Assembly: GCA_026709335.1 (NCBI GenBank)
Contig: JAPOTE010000086.1
Span: 1-43,979 of the forward strand
Direction: 5' to 3'
DNA: 43,979 nucleotides
Source of the DNA: Bacteroidota bacterium
Lineage (GTDB): Bacteria; Bacteroidota; Rhodothermia; Rhodothermales; Bin80
A program made the position numbers and the translations under genes. Each line of letters begins with the position of its first letter. Position 1 is the stretch's first letter. Of the stretch, positions 1-8,244 are shown piece after piece. The notes beneath the pieces were generated by a model. That model worked only from the letters and a program-made list of their open reading frames with translations. It was not told the origin of the DNA and searched no databases.

Positions 1-380
1 ACCAGATGAAGCATTCGCAGAAATGATTCCAATTTACCGTGCCCGAGTATATGGGTTTTTCGTATGGATACTTTGCGAGCAATCTCGGTATAGTTCTCGC
101 TCACATCGCAGGCAGTCAGGTGGCCATCAGAAGGGAGTGCCAGAATCATGGCCAGCGCTGAATATCCTGTAAAAGTGCCGATTTCTAGGACGGAGCGTGC
201 GTTGATCAGGCGCAGAAGAGTTGCCATAAACTGCCCCTGGTCCGGAGAAATTTGCATTTTGGCTTCGGGGTGCTCGGCCGTCTCTTTTCGAAGAGCTTTC
301 AGAAGCGGGTGTTCACGTAACGTGACTCCCAGAATATAGTCACGCAGTTCATCCGTCAGCGAGAGTGTAGATCGGGACAT
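1..380 (-). CDS. O-methyltransferase, class I SAM-dependent (partial, C-terminus outside window)
   Basis: Starts at the ATG at 380 on the minus strand and runs off the left edge, so about 126 N-terminal residues are visible. They read like the N-terminus of the caffeoyl-CoA/catechol O-methyltransferase family (PF01596). An N-terminal helix with LREHPLLKALRKET is followed by QGQFMATLLRL and the SAM-binding strand VLEIGTFTGYSALAMILAL, and then by the second-strand acidic residue in LTACDVSENYTEIARK. Family members transfer a methyl group from SAM to a hydroxyl of a small molecule; the substrate cannot be told here. After EIARK the sequence is about five residues shorter than the usual spacing to the next strand. 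The last ~20 codons near the window edge fit the family less well, so a small deletion or an edge error is possible. Confidence 0.8.
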   Translation of the reverse strand, partial: MSRSTLSLTDELRDYILGVTLREHPLLKALRKETAEHPEAKMQISPDQGQFMATLLRLINARSVLEIGTFTGYSALAMILALPSDGHLTACDVSENYTEIARKVSIRKTHILGHGKLESFLRMLHL

Positions 381-639
381 GAGAGGTAAGAAAAGCAAGG
401 GAATTCGTTTAATAAAGAAACAGCAGGCATCGGATTCTCAAACTTGCTATGTCTTCTCTTGAATCTTTCCACTGCCTGGCTCTGTTGTAGTATCGGTCTA
501 TTGACGAAAAAGTGCATTGGAGGGGCCTTTAAAGTGATTCTTAAACGGATTTCCATGTTTAACTTCTCTGTCGTCCTTCATGCTCAATCCCATGAAGTAT
601 TTTTATCACCGAATTTTTCAGCGCTTCACTTGCAATCTC

Positions 640-1383
640 TCAAGTTCTTTGATTTTCGGCCACAACACTTTCTATATATCGCGTGTACTTTGCTGATGTA
701 ATCGGCTTACCAGAGTCGGGTGGCACAATTGTTTTGGGAGTAACTGTTGTATCAATTTTCTCAGCGGAATAGACCTCCCCAGAACTGACGTTGGTCACCA
801 TTAGAATAAGACCCGGTAGGCTGTGAAACAAGCCAGGACCAGCTTGCACCGGGATGTCAGTGGTAAACCAGGCTTCTATTGAGCCGAGTTCGGACTCTGC
901 TATTGCTTTCATCACACAGTACCCTAGGTAAGCTCGTTCGCTTCCAGGTTCAAGCTTCCACGACCACGGTGGTAATGCGTCCCCAACCAGAAAATGCCCA
1001 TCGCCAAAATTTCTGGTTTCAATTAAAAATTCCTCTGCATGCCTAATGTATGTGGAGTCAATAAATTCCCAGCCTATATCCGCCCCCTCCTCCGTCCTTT
1101 CTCCGGGCAAATACTCTTCACGAATTGACGGATGCATAAGTGAATGCTCAGAATTAAAGTTTAAGGTTCTCGCAATCGTTAAACGCGTAGACTCAATGAC
1201 AGGTGGACGGTCATTGATCTCATTAAGGAGCGTACTTATCTGGTCTGTAGGTAGAGAAAACGGAGGGCGAGTGTGGCTATACTGGACCGTTCCGTGCTGT
1301 GCCACGGCGGTAACTGGAAATAGTACAACAAACAGCACCAAGCCAATCCAGATAAGACGGCTAATCAACCATTTACGGATCAT
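640..1383 (-). CDS. GLPGLI family secreted protein
   Basis: 247 residues with an N-terminal signal peptide (hydrophobic stretch at residues 8-25, likely cleavage after VAQ at about 29). The family hallmark appears as SLPGLI at residues 188-193. It is preceded by W-[FT]-T-DIPVQAGP and by LGYCVMKA at about 153-160, matching the usual order W-x-L ... GY-x-C-x-KA ... AW-(Y/F)-T-x-x-IP ... GLPGLI. These proteins are common and exported in Bacteroidota, and their biochemical role is not known. I chose the ATG at 1383; a GTG at 1389 in the same frame overlaps the stop (1388-1386) of the small cysteine-rich reading frame upstream. The two genes therefore sit 2 bp apart and are probably translated together. 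No partner gene follows downstream before the O-methyltransferase. Confidence 0.75.
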   Translation of the reverse strand: MIRKWLISRLIWIGLVLFVVLFPVTAVAQHGTVQYSHTRPPFSLPTDQISTLLNEINDRPPVIESTRLTIARTLNFNSEHSLMHPSIREEYLPGERTEEGADIGWEFIDSTYIRHAEEFLIETRNFGDGHFLVGDALPPWSWKLEPGSERAYLGYCVMKAIAESELGSIEAWFTTDIPVQAGPGLFHSLPGLILMVTNVSSGEVYSAEKIDTTVTPKTIVPPDSGKPITSAKYTRYIESVVAENQRT

Positions 1384-1385
1384 TG

Positions 1386-1869
1386 TCACTCATCCTGGCA
1401 AACCATCGCGGTATTACCGTTATTTTTATCTTCATGCTTTTTCCAATCTTTGCATTTCTCCGTACACATACAACCATCAAAAATTTCTTTTTCAGATGCA
1501 CTTGCATCACTAGGCAGAATACATACAGGGACTGATTACTGCCGTAGGTGTTGACAAGTATGGTGTGCTACCAGTGTTAGCCAAGTCTTGACCTTGGTGC
1601 GTCGTTGCTGGGAGGGTCAGCGCATCAATCTTAATATCTGAGGACGCAGGAACGGGTTCATGCAACATGAGAAAGCCAGCACCCAAGACAGGCACGGCAA
1701 GAATTAAAATGGAGAGGTTCTTGCAAAACCTCTGTTTTCGGATAGAAAAGACTCCCTCAGGTGCTTTCAGAGCAATGTTTATGCTCAATTTCGGAGGTTT
1801 TGCAAGAGGTTCTGGAAGATGATAAGGGTATACGTATTTTTCTTTAGGGTTTAGTCGGACAGAATTCAA
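1386..1869 (-). CDS. small exported cysteine-rich peptide gene, split over two frames
   Basis: The ATG frame (1869 to the TAG at 1512-1510) encodes 119 residues. It has a hydrophobic export segment (SILILAVPVLGAGFLML, about residues 51-67), then a short spacer containing SSDIKIDALTL and a Ser/Thr-rich tail. From 1535 the +1 frame is open and continues to a TGA at 1388-1386. It encodes a compact, charged, cysteine-rich end with FDGCMCTEKCKDW and MVCQDE. That end stops 2 bp before the GLPGLI gene, as expected for a real coupled gene, so the frame-0 stop looks premature. The frames can only be joined between 1535 and 1513, where a CCC-T occurs at 1530-1527. An interspersed repeat (1713-1811) encodes residues ~20-50 and may have replaced the original start. 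The layout resembles the small NVEALA-type proteins of Bacteroidota, but the similarity is only loose. It may be a pseudogene, a frameshifted gene or carry a sequence error. Confidence 0.45.
1713..1811 (+). repeat. ~100-bp interspersed repeat with inverted ends, copy A
   Basis: Bounded by perfect 13-bp inverted repeats CTTGCAAAACCTC (1720-1732) and GAGGTTTTGCAAG (1794-1806). The core contains AGACTCCCTCAGGTGCTTTC and GCAATGTTTATGCTCAATTT, shared with copy B (17530-17633, same strand) and, more diverged, copy C (32081-32175, opposite strand). It carries no gene of its own and is MITE- or REP-like in build. This copy lies inside the reading frame of the small exported peptide gene 1386-1869. 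Confidence 0.75.
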
Positions 1870-1916
1870 CGAGTTTGAATGTACGAAAATAATTTGCTAA
1901 GTTCACATTTGGTTAA

Positions 1917-2870
1917 TCAATAGTATTTATCCAAGATTTTAAGCCCATGTTGAACCAGCCATTGAGTAATGGCTTTTACCGCCTCACTGGTTCCGCGCGT
2001 TGCGATGGGTTTTCCAAAATTCAGAATACTCAGAAGCAGATCGGTATCCTTGCTTTCTGCGGGACGAAGTTGCAAAAGCAACTCCTGCACCAACTCGGGT
2101 TCATGCGAACGAGCGACAAATACGAGCCCTTCCTGGTCAATCATATACATCGCATCTAGGATGACGACATGACCGCTTGAAAAATGGTGAATGATTTTCT
2201 CAAATTCTGTAATCACGGGAATGGGTCCACTCAGGAGTGCATGATGCATTCGTTCTTCTTTATAAATAGCGGGAATAATTTTCGGGTGGTGTCGGGAGAT
2301 TTTCTGTATTTCCGCATGATAAAAACTTCGACCTTCGCGTTGCCACTTATATGCATATTTTGTCAAAAGAGCTGCCGGTGGGGGCGATGTTTTAATTATA
2401 CGGAAGTAGCCAGATTCGCGTGCAAAGAGGACGGTTTGTTCAAAGTACGGAGCATTATCAGTGGTAAGCAGTAGCGAGCCACCTTGTGTGAGTCGGGCGG
2501 CAAGCAACTCAAAGAAAAAGGGCTGAAACAGTCGCCGTTCCGCGTGACGGAGTTTTTTCCAAGGATCAGGGAAATTCACATATGCCCGAAAGAGGCTTTG
2601 GTCTTGGAGCAGGTTTCTGAGGAGAAACAGGCCACTTCCATGATGCAATAGAATATTGGATAATTCACGGCGACGCAGGCGCTTGAATGCACGTGCGACG
2701 GATCCACGCGCCACGTCTGCTCCCAGGCAATTCCATTCGGGATGGGATGTGGCAACCCATTCCAGAAAACTACCATCCCCGAACCCTATTTCCAGAATCA
2801 GCGGTGCATCACGTTGAAAAATTTCAGCATTGGTGGCCGGGAAAGACAGGTTTGGTAGATCCAAAAGCAT
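1917..2870 (-). CDS. trmB: tRNA (guanine-N7-)-methyltransferase with C-terminal extension
   Basis: Methylates N7 of G46 in the tRNA variable loop using SAM, in the cytoplasm. The N-terminal two thirds show the family signatures: the SAM loop LILEIGFGDGSFL at residues ~25-37, the acidic end of strand 2 in LGADV, and the TrmB/METTL1 motif NFPDPWKKLRH at ~98-108. At 317 residues it is roughly 80-100 longer than typical bacterial TrmB (about 210-240). The extra sequence, from about residue 205 onward, includes VVILDAMYMIDQEGLVFVARSHE and ends in KILDKYY; I recognise no domain in it. Six bases separate it from the asparaginase-like gene upstream, so the two are probably cotranscribed. The start follows directly after that gene's stop. 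Confidence 0.88.
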   Translation of the reverse strand: MLLDLPNLSFPATNAEIFQRDAPLILEIGFGDGSFLEWVATSHPEWNCLGADVARGSVARAFKRLRRRELSNILLHHGSGLFLLRNLLQDQSLFRAYVNFPDPWKKLRHAERRLFQPFFFELLAARLTQGGSLLLTTDNAPYFEQTVLFARESGYFRIIKTSPPPAALLTKYAYKWQREGRSFYHAEIQKISRHHPKIIPAIYKEERMHHALLSGPIPVITEFEKIIHHFSSGHVVILDAMYMIDQEGLVFVARSHEPELVQELLLQLRPAESKDTDLLLSILNFGKPIATRGTSEAVKAITQWLVQHGLKILDKYY

Positions 2871-2876
2871 CCGGTT

Positions 2877-3914
2877 TCAGGGAAAGAGGTGCGCCATTTC
2901 AATATACCTAGCCCCACTCCGATCGGCAACCACCATCTCTGCTTGTCCCCGGATTCTGGCACCACCAACATCCCCTGCTTTATTAAGCGCATAGAAAGAC
3001 ACATTAAATGCAGGCTCTCCTGTTTCATTTTGTAGTCGGGCCAGATGTGTATTCTGTGCAATCCGCTCACAGGCATAGAGGCAGGCATCTTGGGGGCTGT
3101 CCCCCACTCGCATTCGTTCGATGATCAGGAAGCTGCAACAATTCTCAAGATTGGCCTCACCTCGTCCCGTGGAGCCGGCCGCGCCTACTTCATTGTCGCA
3201 GTACAGGCCAGCACCAATGATTGGAGAATCTCCGACGCGGCCAGGGATCTTGAAGGGCAATCCGCTGGTGGTCGTAACAGAGCTGATATTTCCCCTGAGA
3301 TCAATCGCTGAGCAATGAATCGTGCCCCAGTGGTCAGGGCCACGATGGAAAGTTTCTCCCAGATCCGCGTCATCGGGGCCATGAGGAGGTAGATAATCAT
3401 CCCGGTTTGAGAGAGTTTCGCGCCAACGCACCCAAGTTTCACGGGCTTCTTCCGTCAGCAGATTTTCAATAGAGAACCCATGCATTCGCGCAAATTTCTG
3501 TGCGCCTTCCCCAACCAGTAACACATGATCCGTCCGTTCAAGGACATACTTCGCAACCCGGGATGGGTATTTTATCCCCTGAAGTGAAGCTACCGCTCCC
3601 GCCCTGCCTGTCGGGCCATGCATCACCGCAGAATCAAGTTCAACCACACCATCTGCGTTGGGAAGGCCACCATATCCGACCGTAATGTCATTGGGGTCCT
3701 CTTCCACTAGGTTTACCCCCGCAATGACCGCATCCAGAGCATCTGCTCCAGCGTTTATTTCTTCAACAGCCCTTGCTACCGCTGCAAAGCCGTTTTGGCT
3801 GGCGATTGCAACAGGACCGGCAAGGGAATGTATTTTTGGTTGCAGGGCAGTTGCTACGCCGGCGGCGGCACTGTTTCGGAGGAAATCGCGCCGGGTAATG
3901 GAGTATTTTTGCAT
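2877..3914 (-). CDS. N4-(beta-N-acetylglucosaminyl)-L-asparaginase, Ntn-hydrolase, Tat-exported
   Basis: 345 residues. The N-terminus is a twin-arginine signal (ITRRDFLRNSAAAGVAT, residues 6-22), pointing to export in folded form. The family is made as a single chain and cuts itself before a threonine that becomes the nucleophile. Here that is Thr198 in DHWGTIHCSAID. Substrate-binding residues follow in GRVGDSPIIGAG (225-236, Arg226 and Asp229) and GAAGSTGRGE (244-253). The usual reaction is hydrolysis of the GlcNAc-Asn bond left from N-glycoproteins, or of small asparagine derivatives. It lies 6 bp upstream of trmB on the same strand. There is no functional link between the two, so the pairing is probably only transcriptional. 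Confidence 0.9.
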   Translation of the reverse strand: MQKYSITRRDFLRNSAAAGVATALQPKIHSLAGPVAIASQNGFAAVARAVEEINAGADALDAVIAGVNLVEEDPNDITVGYGGLPNADGVVELDSAVMHGPTGRAGAVASLQGIKYPSRVAKYVLERTDHVLLVGEGAQKFARMHGFSIENLLTEEARETWVRWRETLSNRDDYLPPHGPDDADLGETFHRGPDHWGTIHCSAIDLRGNISSVTTTSGLPFKIPGRVGDSPIIGAGLYCDNEVGAAGSTGRGEANLENCCSFLIIERMRVGDSPQDACLYACERIAQNTHLARLQNETGEPAFNVSFYALNKAGDVGGARIRGQAEMVVADRSGARYIEMAHLFP

Positions 3915-3961
3915 TTGAATAGATCGTATCGTTGATTGGAAAAATTCTGAGCAGCTACCTA

Positions 3962-4543
3962 TTATTGGCTGAGGGCCAGTTGTACAAATTCTTCTGCTGT
4001 ATTTACATTGGGATGATCTCGCATGACCTTACGCAATAACTGTTCAGCTTTTGCACGGGAAAGCCCTAGGGTTTCAAGAGCTGATAGAGCATCGCTCCTG
4101 GCAATGGCGGCGCTGGATCCTTCTGTTTCTGCCAGATCAAGGTCTTTTATGCGATCGGACAGTTCCACGACAATTCGTTCAGCAGTTTTCCTGCCAACCC
4201 CGCTAATGCGTTGTAGCATGCCAGGCTGTCTCAGAGTAATATGTTTAACCAATTCTTCAGGAGACAAGGTTGAAAGAGCTGCAACAGCAATTCGCGGACC
4301 AATTCCGGATACGCCCAGAAAGAGTTCAAAGATTGCACGCTCTCCAGAAGAAAAAAAACCAAACAGATGTTCACGATCTTCCCGGGTATAATGATGGATC
4401 AACAGGCGGATCTTTTTTCCTGTTTCGGGCAATTTGTCAGAGGTAGACATGGGGATGAACACGCGGTACCCAACCCCATGGACATCTATGACTGCATGAG
4501 CAGGTCCTTTACCACTTAGAATGCCTTCAATATGTTCGATCAT
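3962..4543 (-). CDS. ruvA: Holliday junction branch migration protein RuvA
   Basis: 193 residues, normal family length. RuvA binds four-way DNA junctions as a tetramer and positions the RuvB motor rings for branch migration. Domain I (OB fold) starts MIEHIEGILSGKGP and contains VDVHGVGYRVFIP-like sequence (IDVHGVGYRVFIP, ~20-32). Domain II has the paired helix-hairpin-helix motifs, seen as LGVSGIGPRIA and RISGVGRKTAERIVVEL. The C-terminal domain III (ALETLGLSRAKAEQLL onward) is the RuvB-binding UBA-like module. It is divergent from murJ with only about 50 bp between the two start codons, so their promoters must overlap. ruvB and ruvC are not in the window. Confidence 0.95.
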   Translation of the reverse strand: MIEHIEGILSGKGPAHAVIDVHGVGYRVFIPMSTSDKLPETGKKIRLLIHHYTREDREHLFGFFSSGERAIFELFLGVSGIGPRIAVAALSTLSPEELVKHITLRQPGMLQRISGVGRKTAERIVVELSDRIKDLDLAETEGSSAAIARSDALSALETLGLSRAKAEQLLRKVMRDHPNVNTAEEFVQLALSQ

Positions 4544-4596
4544 GATTTTTGGAGGTTATTAGCAAGATACGAAGGGTTTGCAAACGCTGGAGTGTA

Positions 4597-6258
4597 ATGA
4601 CTGATCAATCAAAGTTTCCAACAGGAAATCGAGCTTTTATCGTGGCACTCGGGATACTTGCAAGCCGTGTATTAGGTTTGGTTCGATGGAGCATCATGGC
4701 TCGTTATTTCGGAAGTGGAGCGCATGCAGATGTACTTAGAGCGGCGTTCCAGGCACCGAATGCCCTTCAGAATCTACTCGGAGAAGGTACGATGTCGGCG
4801 GCATTTATCCCAGTATACAGCAAAATGCTTGAGGAAGGAAGGCCTGAGGCAGCGGGGCGATTTGCTGGAAGTATTCTGGGATTGCTGACGGCCGTGGTCT
4901 GTACCGGCGTGGTGATTGGGATCTGGCTGGCCCATCCTATTTGTTCAATCTTGATGCGCGGGTTTGTGGGAGATGCGGCCGAGGTGGCTGCAGGGATACG
5001 GGAAGTAGATAGGTTATTGCTCGCCGTTGATATGATCCGCCTGGCATTTCCAATGGCAGGAATTCTTGTTCTATCTTCGTGGGCGCTGGGAGTTCTGAAT
5101 AGTCATCGTCGTTTCTTGATGCCCTATTTTGCACCAGTATTGTGGAATGTGACGATCATCAGCGTGTTGTTAGGGGTCGGAAGCCATGCAGGCTATTTTC
5201 CAGGTGATATCAAAGGCACCATGTTGCCAGAAACTCTTACGCGACTGTTAACCGCGGTTTTTGTTGGTGGGATATTTGGTGGCTTGCTGCAGTTTGTAAT
5301 TCAGTTGCCATCGGTGTTTTTGGTGATCAAAGGGTTCAGGTTGAGTTTTTCAACACAAGCAGACGGAGTTCGTCAATCATTGGCTGCTGTGGGACCAGCA
5401 CTTGCAGGTCGAGGGGTTGCCCAACTGTCAGCATACTTGGACATATTACTTGCGACCCTTCTGATCGAAGGAGCTGTGGCAAGTATAGGCTACGCACAGG
5501 TTCTGTACATCCTTCCGATTTCACTTTTTGGACTCTCGGTCGCAGCAGCGGAATTACCAGAGTTGACACGAATCGGCATGAGTAGCTTACCACAGATGGC
5601 GGAGCGGATACGATCCGGATTGCGTCAGGGATTGTTTTTGGCCATCCCTACGGCTCTTGGGTATATCGTACTGGGGTATACAATCATTGGTGCCATTTAC
5701 AGGGGAGGATTGTTTGGGGTGGATGATAATTGGCTGGCCTACATAATTTTGGCTGCCTACAGTTTCGGACTGTTGGCGACTGTTAGCAGCCGTCTATTAC
5801 AAAATGGATTCTGGGCCCAAGGGGATACTCGTACACCAGCACGTATGGCAGGAGTCCGAGCGTTTATTGCCATCATCGTTGCAATTCCGGCTATGTTTGT
5901 ACTCGATCAGGTGCCCGTATTTTTTATTCCGGGGGTGGAGGTTTCAAGACTGTATTTCGGTGCAGTTGGACTGGCGATTGGCAGCACGGTAGCTGCCTGG
6001 GTTGAATGGTGGTTTCTCGTGAGGATATTGAAGCGCCGACTTGGGGGAGCATTGATTCCATGGCGCACCGTGGGCAAAATGACCTCACTCGGGGTGATTG
6101 CACTGATTCCTTCCTCTGTTTTATGGGTTGTTGCACAAAACTGGAGCCCCATCGTGATCGGTGTTATTGTCACTTCTGTGTTTGCCGGAACCTATTTGAT
6201 CTTGGCAAAAATAAGAGGATATCCAGAGTTGATGGACTGGATAGGAAGGTGGAGGTGA
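4597..6258 (+). CDS. murJ: lipid II flippase MurJ (MviN family)
   Basis: 553 residues from the ATG at 4597 (MTDQSKFPTGNRAFIV). An in-frame ATG at 4549 would add 16 residues that fit poorly with the family and lie almost at the ruvA start. GGAG at 4589-4592 is a weak ribosome binding site for the later start. MurJ moves lipid-linked peptidoglycan precursors across the inner membrane. The MOP-superfamily pattern is clear: ILASRVLGLVRWSIMARYFG near the N-terminus, then AFQAPNALQNLLGEGTMSAAFIPVY, and about 13-14 hydrophobic segments in total. The Arg residues in the first helix and in the loop after it match those needed in the central cavity of known MurJ proteins. It stands alone as a plus-strand unit divergent from ruvA. 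Confidence 0.93.
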   Translation: MTDQSKFPTGNRAFIVALGILASRVLGLVRWSIMARYFGSGAHADVLRAAFQAPNALQNLLGEGTMSAAFIPVYSKMLEEGRPEAAGRFAGSILGLLTAVVCTGVVIGIWLAHPICSILMRGFVGDAAEVAAGIREVDRLLLAVDMIRLAFPMAGILVLSSWALGVLNSHRRFLMPYFAPVLWNVTIISVLLGVGSHAGYFPGDIKGTMLPETLTRLLTAVFVGGIFGGLLQFVIQLPSVFLVIKGFRLSFSTQADGVRQSLAAVGPALAGRGVAQLSAYLDILLATLLIEGAVASIGYAQVLYILPISLFGLSVAAAELPELTRIGMSSLPQMAERIRSGLRQGLFLAIPTALGYIVLGYTIIGAIYRGGLFGVDDNWLAYIILAAYSFGLLATVSSRLLQNGFWAQGDTRTPARMAGVRAFIAIIVAIPAMFVLDQVPVFFIPGVEVSRLYFGAVGLAIGSTVAAWVEWWFLVRILKRRLGGALIPWRTVGKMTSLGVIALIPSSVLWVVAQNWSPIVIGVIVTSVFAGTYLILAKIRGYPELMDWIGRWR

Positions 6259-6382
6259 TATGATGGAAAGCTCCCACGAGTTGCTCTCGGTTCACTATAT
6301 TGGGTAAGTAAAATCATTGAATGTGTCCGAACCCGTCTTTGGATTCCTCCGTCCTATACACAACGTCGAAGAAAACTGATTC

Positions 6383-7429
6383 ATGCCGATGAAATTTCTC
6401 TTGCTGATTACGGTATCATTTTTTTTGATTGGATTGACGAGTGATACGAGTGCTCAAGTTGGTGACAGTCTTCGCCTTGGGCATTTTCAGAAATCAAAGA
6501 CAATCACATTATCGGATCCCAACGGAAGACTTTCTGATGAATTGTTGATTGCTCAGATCAAGAGCTTGGATGTAGACTCTGATGGACGATTACTGGTTAC
6601 GGACTTACTGGGAAGCCAAGCTTTTCTCTTTGATCCGGACGGAACTCTTTTGGCCTCACTGGACCCATCCTACTGTCACCCGGGTTTTGAAGTCCGACCT
6701 GTAAATGCTGTGTTTGTTGGTGATCAGTCCATTTTCCTTGCCAATGCCGGACCTTGGGGGTATCGGTTCACATCCGAAGGAGAATGTCTGGGAAGCGTCC
6801 ATTCAGATTATACTCTGACCATGGCGGGCTTTTTGGATGTAAGCAATCAGGGAACTCTTGTTGGATACTACACCCACAAAACGACATCATCAGTCAGGCT
6901 TATGACCACCGAGGGGGAAACGATTAGAGAGATTGATTTACCGTCCAGTAAATTTCCTAACGCGAGTGACAGAATAAATATGGGCGGCATTGTAGCAGAT
7001 CAAACACACGTGTTCGTTGCCAGAGCTGTGGAACGGGACATACTGAAAATAGACTTCGACGGAACTATAGAGTCCAGTTTTTCTCATCGAACACCATGGT
7101 TTCAGGATATCAAAGAAGATATTCCGGCTGCTAACAGCACAGACATGGCGGCGTTAATGAGAGCTGCTGGCAAAATTTTTGCCAGTACTACGTTGACGAG
7201 TGAGATATTTGAACTTACCGATAAAATCATCATGGTGCAATATCGTGGGCCTAAAGACAATGGATACCAGCTATTTACAAAAGAAGGATTACTTATTGCA
7301 GAACAGTTAGGTGTGAAATATGACTTTGATCAGGGGAAACATGGGCTGACTTATCGAATTACCCAACTAGGTGATGAGATTGAATCGATTAATCCAGTCA
7401 TTGAGATATATCGGTTTATTGAACCATAG
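6383..7429 (+). CDS. secreted six-bladed beta-propeller protein (NHL/TolB-like)
   Basis: 348 residues with a signal peptide (KFLLLITVSFFLIGL, cleavage probably after TSAQ near residue 25). Blades are visible from repeated stretches such as IKSLDVDSDGRLLVTDLLGSQ followed by AFLFDPDGTLLASL, then NAVFVGDQSIFLANAGPWGYRF. These match the pattern of the Bacteroidota 6-bladed beta-propeller family (BF3164-like). A second in-frame ATG two codons later is equally possible as start. The ligand is unknown. It belongs to the same broad family as the proteins at 15589-16719 and 32238-33242, but unlike those it has no small cysteine-rich gene directly upstream. Confidence 0.75.
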   Translation: MPMKFLLLITVSFFLIGLTSDTSAQVGDSLRLGHFQKSKTITLSDPNGRLSDELLIAQIKSLDVDSDGRLLVTDLLGSQAFLFDPDGTLLASLDPSYCHPGFEVRPVNAVFVGDQSIFLANAGPWGYRFTSEGECLGSVHSDYTLTMAGFLDVSNQGTLVGYYTHKTTSSVRLMTTEGETIREIDLPSSKFPNASDRINMGGIVADQTHVFVARAVERDILKIDFDGTIESSFSHRTPWFQDIKEDIPAANSTDMAALMRAAGKIFASTTLTSEIFELTDKIIMVQYRGPKDNGYQLFTKEGLLIAEQLGVKYDFDQGKHGLTYRITQLGDEIESINPVIEIYRFIEP

Positions 7430-7749
7430 TCATCCTAGGGTAATCCGTGCCGTATCATCATTATACTCTGGGTGATGGCAAGAACATGTTCCTAAAAATA
7501 GGGAAATACATCAGGATATCCCAGAATGTTGCCGTAATTGCTATCACTTCATCCTTGGTAGTCACTGGCAGGTTGAGGATAAAGGTTTTTCAAAATTAAT
7601 GAGTGACAACTGAAGGATAAGTCGCAGTTTGCTCTCGAGAATGTCTAAAATGCTGCATCCCATGATACAAGTTATCCATTCTATTAAGCAGGATTTTTGT
7701 GAAAGTAATCGGTATCAGATAGGATGCACTGTTTGTAATGTGTTGTTAA
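7430..7749. other. 320-bp stretch without a convincing gene
   Basis: The only item of note is a 37-codon plus-strand frame (ATG at 7486, TAA at 7597-7599) reading MFLKIGKYIRISQNVAVIAI then SSLVVTG. It looks like an export signal with nothing after it, and could be the remains of a small exported peptide gene like those elsewhere in the window. I see no terminator hairpin, RNA gene or repeat here. Confidence 0.4.
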
Positions 7750-8244
7750 GTGCATGAGTTCATTGCTGATGAAGAGAGTAACCCTATACTCATTCTGAGC
7801 GGGATGGGACGAGTAATTCACACTGGAAATACACCGGCCAAGAAGCGTAACGCCTACATTCGAACCTGCGCAGAATTACTGCGCTTGTTGGCTGAGAGAG
7901 CTCATTTTGATGATGAAGAAAAGGACATGGCGGCCTTGTTTGTTTTTTCGCTACGCGGGATTTATGAGACCATCGAGCACAGTGCTGGTGTATGGGATGA
8001 GCGTAATTATTGGAAGCGTGCGGAGACTCTTCGTAATGATTGGCTTTGGAGCAGAAAGGCAGCGGATGATCTTGCAGACTTGATCCGTGAGGAGGCCTGG
8101 GAGGAAATTCCGGCTATGTTAATGGAATTATTTCCGAGATTCCAACAGGTCAATATTTCGACTATCACTAGGAATGCGGATCATTGGTGCGGGGCACTGA
8201 AAGCATTATTAGAGTCAAACGAATGGCAGAACCTAAACCTGTAA
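7750..8244 (+). CDS. hypothetical alpha-helical protein upstream of yqgE
   Basis: I do not recognise this family. The frame opens just after a TAA at 7747-7749 with a GTG at 7750; an ATG at 7804 (MGRVIHTGNTPAKKRNAY) is an alternative start giving 146 residues. The protein is rich in Trp, Glu and Leu and has no signal peptide or membrane segment. The predicted make-up is helical: NAYIRTCAELLRLLAERAHF, ALFVFSLRGIYETIEHSAG, RKAADDLADLIREE. The last 22 bp overlap the start of the YqgE/AlgH gene, which suggests coupled translation and a shared transcript. Its cytoplasmic location is inferred from the lack of signals. Confidence 0.6.
   Translation: MHEFIADEESNPILILSGMGRVIHTGNTPAKKRNAYIRTCAELLRLLAERAHFDDEEKDMAALFVFSLRGIYETIEHSAGVWDERNYWKRAETLRNDWLWSRKAADDLADLIREEAWEEIPAMLMELFPRFQQVNISTITRNADHWCGALKALLESNEWQNLNL

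Noticed and set aside
444-701. 85-codon plus-strand frame before the GLPGLI gene
   Set aside because: No start signal, Leu/Phe-rich composition typical of an AT-rich non-coding strand, and it overlaps the 3' end of the GLPGLI gene antisense.
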